Positions 45,679 to 56,196 of a stretch of 64,000 nucleotides of DNA are shown here, one piece after another. The notes under the pieces were generated by a model. The model had not been told where the DNA came from. It made no database searches and worked only from the letters and a program-made list of their open reading frames with translations. This DNA is from Dryas octopetala (Eukaryota; Streptophyta; Magnoliopsida; Rosales; Rosaceae): contig OY992837.1 in the NCBI GenBank assembly GCA_963921425.1, positions 14,853,896 to 14,917,895 on the forward strand. Direction: 5' to 3'. The stretch's first letter is position 1. Each line of letters starts with the position of its first letter. The position numbers were made by a program, and so were the translations under genes.

Positions 45679-48600
45679 ATGGGTGATCATCCCAAAGAAG
45701 GAGATCGCGGACTTGATGCCCTATGGGAGGCTGTGAACAAACAAACCACGGAGACTACTCAACTATCGACTCAACTTGAACAGATTCGACAGTTGTTAGT
45801 GGGTTTGAATCTTCAGGGTAACCCTAACCCTAACCCTAATCCTAACGGACAGGGTAATCTCAGACAACAACCAGTTGACGGAAGACTACCCATGGGATTT
45901 GCCCGTGGTAACAACCGGCGACAACAACCTGAGAGTGACGATGAATCCGATGAAGAAGAAGAAGTCCCGAATATTCGCAATAACGAACGGCCGCGATACA
46001 ACCACAACCAGAACTTTGATGACTACAGGTTAAAAGCTAATATTCCCTATTTCAATGGACATATGCAGGTCGAGGATTTCCTAGATTGGCTTACAGAAGT
46101 GGAAAGGTTCTTTGATATCATGGAGGTTCCCGAGGGAAAGATGGTGAGGATGGCTGCTTTTCGTCTGAAAGCCAGCGCGGCTGTTTGGTGGGATCAGTTA
46201 CAGAAAAGTCGAAACAGACAAGGGAAAAATCCTGTCAGAACTTGGCGGAGAATGAAACAATTGATGATGGATAGATTCCTACCCCAGGACTACGAGCAAT
46301 ATCTTTACCGCCTCTACCTGAACTGTACCCAGGGTGTGAGATCTGTTGCGGATTATACGGATGAGTTTTTGCGACTAGCAGAACGCAACAATCTGGCGGA
46401 GTCGGAACATCAAACTGTGGCAAGATATATGAGTGGTCTGAAGCCATCGATCCAAGAAAAAATTGGATTGCAAACTCTCTGGAGCGTTCACGAGGCTCAC
46501 AATATGGCCTTGAAAGCCGAACTCATGGAAAGGGAGAGACGACCTGGATTTGGGAATAACACCTATCGAAGGAACACACCAGAGGTGTCAACCTCTAGTA
46601 CTACTGATAAAGGAAAGGGAATTCTACCTAGCCCTGCGATCCCTCCAAAGGTTCAGGGCCAACCTTTCAAACCCACCGAGAGCGGTAGCAGATTCCCAGA
46701 TAGAAACCAGACTCGGGCTCAGAACCAAAGGTCGAATCCGTATGCCAAGCCAACAACGGACATCTGTTATAGATGCAATAAACCAGGTCATCGATCAAAT
46801 GTGTGTCCAGAAAGACGAACTGCAAACCTTGCGGAAGCTGAGGGGTTTGAGGAAGACACTGAAGAAACCCAACTTGAAGATGAATATGAAGGGGTTGAGT
46901 TTGCTCAAGAGGAAGGCGGAGAACATGTTAACTTTGTCTTGCAGCGAATTCTCTTTTCACCCAAACAGGAGGGGCAACGTCATAACATATTCCGCTCACT
47001 TTGTTCCGTTAGAAACAAAGTTTGCAACCTGATTGTGGATGGCGGCAGCTGTGAAAACTTTGTAGCTAAAAGACTGGTGGATTATTTGCAGTTACCAACA
47101 GAGAAGCATGCAGCCCCATATTCCCTAGGGTGGGTCAAAAAAGGCCCTTCAGTGCAAGTAACCGAAGTTTGTCGAGTTCCTCTCTCCATCGGTAAGCACT
47201 ATAAAGAAGAAATTATGTGTGATGTCATTGATATGGATGCGTGTCATATTCTCTTGGGTCGACCATGGCAGTTTGACGTTGATGTCACCCATAGAGGTCG
47301 AGATAATGTCTACTTGTTTGCTTGGGGTTCTCACAAGATTGCACTGGCACCAATAAGTCAGACAGGGAAGACTGAACGACCAAGAATAGAGAGTTCGAAT
47401 TTTCTGGCTATTTCTAGCAGTGAACATGAACTTGTGAAAGCTGCAGAGGAGGCCCATGCAATTTATCCGTTAGTAGTTAAAGGTTTGCTGACAGCCGAGA
47501 CAAAAGGGGCGACGATTCCCACAGAAGTGCACAAAATTTTGGGTGATTTTCAAGAGTTGGTTTCTGATGACCTGCCAGATCAACTTCCTCCTATGAGAGA
47601 TATACAGCACCACATTGACTTGGTGCCAGGAGCTAGTTTACCCAACCTTCCTCATTACAGAATGAGCCCGAAAGAGAATGAGATATTGAAGGAGAAGATT
47701 GAAGAGCTGTTGAAAAAAGGGTTTATTCGTGAGAGTATGAGCCCGTGTGCAGTGCCTGTTTTGTTAGTACCAAAGAAGGATGGTAGCTGGCGCATGTGTG
47801 TTGATAGTAGGGCGATCAACAAGATCACTATCAAATATCGGTTCCCTATACCGCGCCTGGATGACATGTTGGATGTGCTAGATGGATCAAAGTTGTTCTC
47901 TAAGATTGATCTCTGAAGTGGCTACCACCAAATTCGGATCAAACCAGGGGATGAGTGGAAGACAGCTTTCAAAAACAAGGATGGATTGTACGAGTGGCTG
48001 GTGATGCCATTTGGCTTGTCTAATGCTCCGAGTACTTTTATGCGCCTCATGAACCAGGTTCTACGCCCTTTTATTGGTTCATTTGTTGTAGTTTATTTTG
48101 ATGATATCCTTATCTACAGCAAGACCAAGGAGGAACACTTAGCTCACTTGCGGCAGGTTCTAATGGTGCTAAAGGACAACCAGCTCTTTGTTAACTTGAA
48201 GAAGTGCTCCTTCCTCACCAGCAAGCTCTTGTTTCTGGGTTTTGTAATTAGTGCGGAAGGAATTCATGTGGATGAGGAGAAGATTCGAGCTATCAGGGAG
48301 TGGCCTACTCCAAAAACAGTGGGTGAGGTAAGAAGTTTCCATGGGTTAGCTACATTTTATCGGAGGTTTGTTCGAAATTTTAGTGTTATTACTGCTCCTA
48401 TTACTGAGTGTTTGAAGCAAGGCCGATTTCATTGGGGAGAAGAACAGGAGAGAAGTTTTGCTTTAATCAAGGAGAAACTTTGTACTACCCCAGTGTTGGC
48501 ACTTCCCAATTTTGAGAAGATATTCGAGGTCGAATGTGATGCTAGCGGAGTGGGAGTCGGTGCTGTGTTGTCACAAGAAAAGAGGCCCAGTAGCATTTTT

Positions 48601-50224
48601 CAGTGAGAAACTGAGTGAAGCTCGCCAGAAATGGAGTACTTATGACCAGGAGTTCTATGCCGTTGTGAGAGCGTTGAAGCAGTGGGAGCATTACTTGATA
48701 CAACGGGAGTTTGTGCTGTATACTGATCACCAAGCCCTGAAATTTGTTAATAGTCAGAAGCAGGTTAATAAAATGCATGTCCGATGGGCCACTTTTCTAC
48801 AGAAGTTTCCTTTTGTGATTAAACACAAGGCTGGAGCCTTGAACCGAGTGGCAGATGCATTGAGTAGACGAGCCACTTTGCTTATCACTCTTTCTCAAGA
48901 AATAGTTGGGTTCCAGTTTCTGAGAGACTTGTATGTTGCAGACGATGATTTCAAAGACCTGTGGGCCAAGTGTGTCCAAAACCAACCCGTCATGGATTTC
49001 CATGTTAGTGATGGGTATTTGTTTAAGGGCAACAGGTTGTGCATCCCCATCTCTTCTTTAAGGGAGAAATTGATCCGAGACCTACATGGTGGAGGATTAA
49101 GTGCGCATTTGGGCCGAGACAAGACTATTGCTAGCTTGGAGGAGCGTTACTTTTGGCCACAACTGAAGAGGGATGTGGGAAATATTGTGAGAAAATGTTA
49201 CACCTGCCAGGTGGCCAAGGGTCAGTCTCAAAACACTGGACTTTATATGCCTTTGCCTGTTCCTAACGATATTTGGCAGGACCTCTCTATGGATTTTGTG
49301 CTAGGTCTTCCACGAACCCAAAGGGGAGTGGATTCTGTTTTTGTTGTTGTTGACAGGTTCTCAAAGATGGCGCACTTTATTCCATGCCGGAAGACATCTG
49401 ATGCATCCAACATAGCCAAATTGTTCTTTCGGGAGGTTGTCAGATTGCATGGAGTGCCCCAGTCTATTACCTCTGATCGTGACACCAAGTTCCTCAGCCA
49501 TTTTTGGATCACTTTGTGGAGGATGTTTGGGACAACCTTGAATCGTAGTAGCACAGCCCATCCCCAAACTGATGGACAAACAGAGGTGACGAACAGATCC
49601 TTGGGCAATATGATTCGCAGCATTTGTGGAGACAAACCAAAACAGTGGGACTTCGCTTTGCCCCAGGCAGAATTTGCATACAACAGTGCTGCCTATAGTG
49701 CAACTGGACAGTCGCCGTTCTCTCTGGTTTACACTGCGACTCCTAAGCATGTGGTTGATCTAGTGAAACTTCCCAAGGGTCATGGGGTAAGTGTGGCAGC
49801 TGAAAATATGGCGGAAGAGGTTCAAACTATGCAGGCTGAGGTCCGGAAAAAGTTAGAGGCCACAAATGCCAAGTACAAGGCTGCTGCAGACAAATATAGG
49901 CGAGTGAAGGTGTTCAAAGAAGGTGATTCAGTGATGATTTTCTTGAGGAAAGATAGATTCCCAGTGGGTACCTACAACAAACTGAAACCACGCAAGTATG
50001 GTCCTTACAAAATTCTCCATCGGATTAATGACAATGCTTATGTGGTGGACTTGCCGGAGTCAATGGGAATTTCTAGCACTTTTAATGTGGCGGACTTGCA
50101 TGCTTTCCATGCCGACACAGAGCCTTTGTATCCTGAAGATAACTCGGGGTCGAGTTCTTCTGAAGTGGAGGAGACTGATGTAGAACAAATGGCAGAACGG
50201 TTCATGCAACAACTTGACCGCTAG
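45679..50224 (+). pseudogene. gag-pol of the Ty3/gypsy element, broken
   Basis: The start is the ATG of [11 protein letters not shown], after the primer site. Domains in order: gag with WWDQLQKSR (46171-46420 region), zinc knuckle [15 protein letters not shown] (46765-46809), protease DGGSC (47038-47052), RT from [10 protein letters not shown] with the active site YFDDIL (about 48094), RNase [16 protein letters not shown] and YTDHQALK, integrase zinc finger ending CYTC, core with DFVLGLP and [13 protein letters not shown], and the C-terminal GPY/F-like part. Breaks: a TGA at 47914-47916 in RT, directly before GYHQIRI, and a one-base insertion at about 48587-48590 in RNase H that changes frame. 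Apart from these two lesions the frame is open. The last 49 bases lie in the 3' LTR. Confidence 0.95.
50163..50175 (+). other. Polypurine-tract-like sequence
   Basis: GAAGTGGAGGAGA ends one base before the 3' LTR and lies within the coding frame. Confidence 0.6.
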
Positions 50225-50637
50225 AAGCCCAAGAAAAGAAACAAGCTTCAGCCCGGCCCGGTGTCAGAAATGGGCCCATGATATACCGATTCGAAGGGAA
50301 CGACGAGACAAATTCAATCCATCGCCACAGGCGATGACCGAGGGCCTATTTTGGCCAAATTCCTTCGTTTAGGGCTTCAAATAAGCAATTTAGTGTTTTA
50401 GAATAAATTTCCTAAATTGCACTTTATTTCCTTTTTTATTTCCGTTTTGAATTTCGAACGTCTAGGGTTCTGAACGTATTTAAACAACTTTTTGACTGTT
50501 TTTAAGAGGCAGTTTTATTATTTTCAATCAGAAAAACCTTGAGATTTCTCTCATTTCTCTGGTGGATTCCAGATTCTTTCTTAGGGATTAACGCTGGTTT
50601 TCCCTAATATTTCTTAATTGTGTGTTACGCTGCGTCA
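50176..50637 (+). mobile_element. 3' LTR of the Ty3/gypsy element
   Basis: 462 bp, TG...CA. It carries about 35 bp (around GACAAATTCAATCCATCGCC, 50307-50342) that the 5' LTR lacks. It supplies the stop codon of gag-pol (TAG), which in the 5' LTR reads CAG. Confidence 0.95.
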
Positions 50638-50642
50638 ATTTT

Positions 50643-50913
50643 AGTCATTATATACAGTCAAAACATTTTTAACATTAATATTTACCAAACACATAAGAAT
50701 TGTTTTATGTATCCACAACACTTTCATAATATAATTTACCAAACACTTAACTGTTTTATTTCACAATTGATTATAATCACAGCACATCAATATCAAACTG
50801 GCCCTAAATGACTAGCTAATTAATTAACAAGCATATATATTTTATTTTAAGGGTCTTAAATTTGACAACAATATGCTTGTCACTAATAAAACAAAGAGCA
50901 TGCATAATTATAA
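50643..50913. other. Short intergenic DNA (3' flank of BAHD 1)
   Basis: AT-rich; nothing recognised. Confidence 0.5.
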
Positions 50914-52320
50914 TTAATGACAAATATACAGCTTCGTAATTGCTGCAGGGACTGCTGGTACAATTAATGGACTAGGGTTCAAGGACGCAAATGAAAGAAG
51001 CACCTCATCGCGTTCAAATATGGCCATCTCTTGTTTTTCCAGGGTCACCAAAGCTTCAATATGATCTGCACCCCATTTGGTACCAACAAACTGTATAACC
51101 CTGGTGAGGTACATTGGACAAACAGTGACCCAAATGGGTTTCCCCCACCCAAAATCCATATCATAAAATGGAAATCTGAATAAACTTGAACACACAATGT
51201 CATTCGCTCCCATTTTACTGAGTTCAATCTCCTTTTCATGAAATTCAGAAACCACAGATAAACCCTCTTCACCTTTAAATCTATTCGCCTCGTTGCACAA
51301 GTCTGTTAACCCTTTCCTCATATTGGCCACCAATTCATGCATTTCGATATCATTTGTTTCAATTAACACTCTGAATCCCCAAATGAGATTCCCTATGGCA
51401 TTTTCTGGCACCGGAGGGACCATTCTGTTGCGCAAGTTCACGGCTTGCGTTAACACTAAAGGCCTAAATGATCTCCCTGCAGATGATGATATAGAATGAG
51501 AAGCACAAAAAGTACATTTCAACACAACTGCAGTTAGTAGTTCCACGTTTGTGGGGCCCTTGGATATTCCAAGCTGTTGAAGAAGTATTCTAGTTTTGGC
51601 CTTGAGACTTTCCATCTTTGAGATGCTGAACACAAACCTCCTTGTGGTGAAATTTTCACCTGGCAATGGGACTTCCACGGAGCGTGAAACCGGCATATCT
51701 GACTGAGAAGGCGGCACCAAAGATGATCCCATGAACTCCGGAAGCACTCCTATTTGATCATCGCGAGCAATGGTCGTCCAGCTTTGGTGAAAAGTGCAAG
51801 CTGATGGTGCATCTAAGATCTTGTGTGAACCAGAGACTCCAATGGCAATACTTCCACAGTTGAAGTGTGTGAGTTGAACAGCCAGAACAACACCTGATGA
51901 GGGTAAATGTGCGGTTTTCGGATCCATGGGGGTGGGAATAAAGTGATGAAGAAAGTTGGTTTCAGGTACTTGGGAGAGAAAATCAAAGAGGCTGCAATTA
52001 ATTTGAGCTTCTAGGAAATGAGCTCCTTCGTCGTTGCAGTCAATGGTGACAGCATCTTTGAGCCGTCCGGCGAGTGGATAGAAATGAACCAATGTTTTGG
52101 ATAGTGACTGCTGTAGGTGGTTTGATATTTCGGAGAACTGAGAAGCTAAATCAGTACCAGTATGGTTAGGGTTGCTTGTGGAGGAGTAGAAGTAAATGAT
52201 ATTTCCATATATGTAAGGAGGAATGGTTTGGTCTAAAAGAGAGAGTTTGAAGTTTTTCTGGTGATGAGGAGTTGGAGTGGATGGCCTGATAGTTCTTTTT
52301 GAAATGATCTCTACCTCCAT
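50914..52320 (-). CDS. BAHD acyltransferase 1 (vinorine synthase / alcohol acyltransferase-like)
   Basis: 468 residues from MEVEIISKRTIRPSTPTP, one exon. BAHD enzymes transfer acyl groups from acyl-CoA to alcohols or amines in the cytosol, making esters and other specialised metabolites. The catalytic HxxxD motif is HKILD, in GVSGSHKILDAPSA. The structural motif DFGWG is present as DFGWGKPIWVTV near the C-terminus. LLDQTIPP and FYPLAGRLKD are typical N-terminal motifs. The length is normal (about 440-470). The longer upstream frame to 52479 is not used: alignment of the family start and a TATA box at 52371-52379 favour 52320. It is paralogous to the gene at 54808-56196. The substrate cannot be predicted. 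Confidence 0.93.
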   Translation of the reverse strand: MEVEIISKRTIRPSTPTPHHQKNFKLSLLDQTIPPYIYGNIIYFYSSTSNPNHTGTDLASQFSEISNHLQQSLSKTLVHFYPLAGRLKDAVTIDCNDEGAHFLEAQINCSLFDFLSQVPETNFLHHFIPTPMDPKTAHLPSSGVVLAVQLTHFNCGSIAIGVSGSHKILDAPSACTFHQSWTTIARDDQIGVLPEFMGSSLVPPSQSDMPVSRSVEVPLPGENFTTRRFVFSISKMESLKAKTRILLQQLGISKGPTNVELLTAVVLKCTFCASHSISSSAGRSFRPLVLTQAVNLRNRMVPPVPENAIGNLIWGFRVLIETNDIEMHELVANMRKGLTDLCNEANRFKGEEGLSVVSEFHEKEIELSKMGANDIVCSSLFRFPFYDMDFGWGKPIWVTVCPMYLTRVIQFVGTKWGADHIEALVTLEKQEMAIFERDEVLLSFASLNPSPLIVPAVPAAITKLYICH

Positions 52321-52370
52321 TTCTAGCACTGTCTCCTTTTCTTTCTGGGTTTGCACCTTCCTCCATATGC

Positions 52371-52379
52371 TTATATATA
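52371..52379 (-). promoter_or_regulatory. TATA box of BAHD 1
   Basis: TATATATAA on the minus strand about 50 bp upstream of the chosen start codon. It supports the short start. Confidence 0.6.
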
Positions 52380-52389
52380 TAGTGACTTC

Positions 52390-53496
52390 TGCTTGGAAAT
52401 ACATACAGTGGGATCGATTCACGTGATTTAGTCTTCGATCCTCCCTATGTAGCATCATCTCACAATGTTGTAGGTCCACTTTGAGAATGCATATGCATGG
52501 ATGCCATTTGTCTGAAAATGCAGTCGATCACCACAGCTTGCTTCAACATGGATATATATCCACCCAATTAAAACAATAAAAAGAAATATTTTTGCCCAAA
52601 GAGTAGCATTCTGTTACCTTCTACCTTATATATTTGATAAATAAAATTTAATCGAACAAAAAAAGTAATTACCAATTAAGAGACAGTGACCACATGCTTG
52701 TTAGTTAGTAGGGAACTCAATGTACGAAAGGACAAGATTTTCAGATTAATCTGGATTGAAACTGTTCTTCAACAGTAATCTGTTATTCTGTTGGGTAGGC
52801 AACTCATGATCCTAGCTATTGTAACTTATGAGTTATTGGCAATGTTTCAGAATTTTGTCTGCGTGCATACTCGGGTTTACCAAATTAATGTACCCTCAAA
52901 AAGGGTGACCGTTCAGTACACTCGATAATATTAATTTGTTTCAAATAAGGTTTCACATTGCCAAGAAGGTTTCTTGAAAGATTGCATCAAGTTATGCATT
53001 GGAAAACACTAAAAGACAAAATTCTAGCCTAGACATGCCGCTCGCCAGCTAATTTCTTCACACTATCAGCTCTTCTTGTGGGGCATATACCACCAGTTGG
53101 CATCTACTCTGTGAAAAATTAATAATATATTTTAAACAATAACAGTAAAATGAAGCTTTATTAAGTTGGTTGTTCTAATTGAATCTTGCTTGTTCCCGAA
53201 AACTCCTATAAACATAAAACGGAAAACAATTGCAATCCTGATCCAATTCTGAAAATCAAATGCCCATGCCATAATCTCATTATTAAGAAAGACAAATAAT
53301 TTGGCTTTTTTTACAAATCACCCACCTGAAATAATTCGTCCATCCCCTTCCTTTTTTCACTGCTGCCAAGCCTGCCATGGATGCACCAATGCTGGTGTCC
53401 TCACCAAGAAAATGGACTCTTCAATTAGGGGTAGATATGGAGAAATATAATTGCTATTAAGTGACACTTGGCGCAAAGAGCACAAAGAGAAGAGAG
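52390..53496. other. Intergenic DNA
   Basis: No gene, RNA or transposon boundary recognised. The segmental duplication begins at its right end. Confidence 0.5.
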
Positions 53497-54190
53497 AAGG
53501 TAGAAGGAGAAGGTAAATGGAAAAGCAACATATGAAGACGTGAAATTCTTAGATGCTTATATTATTTATTTGTCTTTTTAAGACTTGTTTTTCTTCTAAG
53601 AAATTAATCAACTTGAATTCAGTGTAATAGCGCATCTTCATCCCTAATATATATAGAACACAAATTTAGAGCATTTGTCTTCCTAATCCGAATTCAGCCT
53701 ATTTTTTTTCTCTCATTTTCTTTTCTTGGAGGTATATGCTTGTAAGCTCATAGCAATCCCTTCCTAGATTGGGAATTTAAATATATAATATTATTCCTAT
53801 CCCTTCATAAAGAAACCAGATTCAAATTATTCCAAAATTATTTGGAATTTTAGCCATTAGACCATATATGCACATACGCAATCAGTTTCCTTTTGATTGC
53901 AAAATTTTGCAGTGCAAATGGACAACTGCATGTAGACAGTGTTCTCCATATAAGTTCAAGCGTGCCTTAAACTTACAAACAGAAAATAGCTACACTACAA
54001 ACATAACTGTTATGCCATGGATCAATGAACATAAGCACAATACGCTGTGGCAATATGAATAGGATTCGCTACTGAATTTTTTTATGCTAACCTTGTACTT
54101 GTGTCTAAAACGAGAATGACGTAGATTTAGATATAAGCACAAGATCAACGTAAAAAATATCCAGATTTGTGGAGATAAGACCTCTTCTTC

Positions 54191-54471
<281 letters not shown>

Positions 54472-54472
54472 A

Positions 54473-54807
54473 GGCTAATTTAGGAATATAAGTTAGAGGG
54501 GGTTTTAATTAGGAGAGTTTATAAATAGGTAGTGGTTTTAGACAAAGTTTTTAGGTGGTTAGGGGGTTTTAAATTAATCACTACTTTAAAAAACACGGTG
54601 ACATTAGAAGAGATGCATTTGCAGAGAAAAATAGGTTTTAAGTAAAATAATTCAACAATGCTTTATTTTTTTTACTTATGAGGTATTCATAAGATTACAA
54701 ACCAATTCATACAAATAATCCTAAATACCCAACAATATAAACGTACCTTTGTACTATATTACACTTAAAACCAAAACAATTAAACAGATGCAAAGCAATT
54801 AAAGAAT
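54473..54807. other. Intergenic DNA after the duplication breakpoint
   Basis: AT-rich; presumably includes the 3' UTR of BAHD 2. Nothing else recognised. Confidence 0.5.
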
Positions 54808-56196
54808 CTACATCCTTGAATGGGAAGCCAAGTACGAGTGATTACCAATTGTGCTGGGATTGAGGGAACAAAATGCAAGGAGCTCCTGATCACACTCAAA
54901 TTTGGCCATTTCTTTTTCATCGAGGGTCACCCAGGCTTCGATACCATCACCCCTATTTGTATCCATCAACACAATTAGGTTCCCCATATAGTTTTGGGGG
55001 CTAGTGACCCATATAGGTTTCCCCCATCCAAAATCCATTTCATATATAGGAAGCTTGCACAAACTTGTGCTCCTATAAATGTTGGCGCCCTTAGAGGCCT
55101 TTAAGAGATCGCCCCTCTCTCTTATAGACTCAGAGACTACCAAGAATGCATCCTCACCTTTAAATCTGTTTGCCTTGTTAGTGTAGAAGCTTGTTAATCC
55201 TTTCCTCATAGGACTCACCAACTCCTGTAATTGTGTCTCATTTTCTTTGACTACCACCGGAACTGACCAAAACCAATTCCCCACGGCATTTTCGGGTATC
55301 TCCGGGACCATTCTCCGGCGCAGGTTCACCATTTGGTATAGTACCGTTGGCCTTGATTGATGATCATGATCTGAAGCAGCAATAGCACATCTCAAGAAGA
55401 TTGCCAAAACCAGTTGTACGTTTGTCGGGCTGAACTCTTTGACCATACCCCGAATTTTGGCCTTGAGACTCTCGATCTTTGACACGTCAAACACGAACCT
55501 CCTCGTCGATAAACTTTGACACATGATGTCCGAGGTAATGGTGGTGGGGATGGACAACTCTCTAGGGGGCAACAGAGATGCTCCATTAAACTCCGGTAGC
55601 ACGAGACCATCATAGTGATCACGATTTATGGCTGCCCATGTTCGTACAAAGGTGTAGAGTGACGTTGCATCTGCAATCTTGTGTATAGGGGACACCGCAA
55701 TAGCGATTCCTCCACAGTTAAAAACACTGATTTGAACAAGCAAAACTACAGAACCCAAGGTTGACTGGGCCGTTTTCGGATCATTTTGTGGGATAAATTT
55801 GTTGAGTAAGTTGAGTTCAGGTTGTTTGAGAAAGTCCGAGAGCTGGCAGTTAACTCGGGCTTCGACAAAACAAGCCCCTTCATCATTGCAGTCAATGGAG
55901 GTAGGGGCTTTGAGTCGGCCAGCCAATGGATAGAAGTGGACCAAAGCTTTGGACAGAGAGGCTTGTAAGCGCTTGCAACTCTCTGAAGCTTTGGAAGCAA
56001 AATCAGTAGTAGTAGCATGGTGGTTGGTGCTTGGGGTGTAGAAAAATATGATAGTTGGGTATAAGGTAGGAGGAAGCAGTTGGTCCAAAAAAGAGAGGGT
56101 GAGAATTTTGTGCTGATGGGGAGTTGGAGATGCTGGTTTAATGACCTTTCTTGAAGTGATTTCTACTAGTGAATGGGGTACAGCTACTGAACCCAT
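54808..56196 (-). CDS. BAHD acyltransferase 2 (vinorine synthase / alcohol acyltransferase-like)
   Basis: 462 residues from MGSVAVPHSLVEITSRKVI, one exon. The catalytic HxxxD motif is HKIAD in SPIHKIADATS, and DFGWG is present as MDFGWGKPIWVTSP near the C-terminus. LSFLDQLLPP and FYPLAGRLKAP are family motifs shared with the gene at 50914-52320, which lies 2.5 kb away in the same orientation, so the pair is probably a tandem duplication that has since diverged. Nearest family members are clade III BAHD enzymes such as strawberry alcohol acyltransferase and vinorine synthase. Intact. The substrate is unknown. Confidence 0.93.
   Translation of the reverse strand: MGSVAVPHSLVEITSRKVIKPASPTPHQHKILTLSFLDQLLPPTLYPTIIFFYTPSTNHHATTTDFASKASESCKRLQASLSKALVHFYPLAGRLKAPTSIDCNDEGACFVEARVNCQLSDFLKQPELNLLNKFIPQNDPKTAQSTLGSVVLLVQISVFNCGGIAIAVSPIHKIADATSLYTFVRTWAAINRDHYDGLVLPEFNGASLLPPRELSIPTTITSDIMCQSLSTRRFVFDVSKIESLKAKIRGMVKEFSPTNVQLVLAIFLRCAIAASDHDHQSRPTVLYQMVNLRRRMVPEIPENAVGNWFWSVPVVVKENETQLQELVSPMRKGLTSFYTNKANRFKGEDAFLVVSESIRERGDLLKASKGANIYRSTSLCKLPIYEMDFGWGKPIWVTSPQNYMGNLIVLMDTNRGDGIEAWVTLDEKEMAKFECDQELLAFCSLNPSTIGNHSYLASHSRM

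Larger units (their letters stand above)
45220..50637 (+). mobile_element. Complete Ty3/gypsy LTR retrotransposon, 5.4 kb
   Basis: Two LTRs (45220-45646 and 50176-50637), a tRNA-iMet primer site, gag-protease-RT-RNaseH-integrase order and a perfect ATTTT target duplication (45215-45219 and 50638-50642) define it. The integrase ends with a GPY/F module ([13 protein letters not shown]) and a tail that runs into the 3' LTR, with no chromodomain seen. This fits CRM-like chromoviruses, which is inference. LTR similarity indicates a recent insertion, but the coding region has a stop and a frameshift. Confidence 0.95.

Noticed and set aside
47149..49750. Minus-strand frames opposite the retrotransposon pol gene
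   Set aside because: Shadows of the plus-strand coding sequence.
52321..52479. N-terminal extension of BAHD 1 by 53 residues
   Set aside because: Family proteins start at the inner Met, and the TATA box lies inside the extension.
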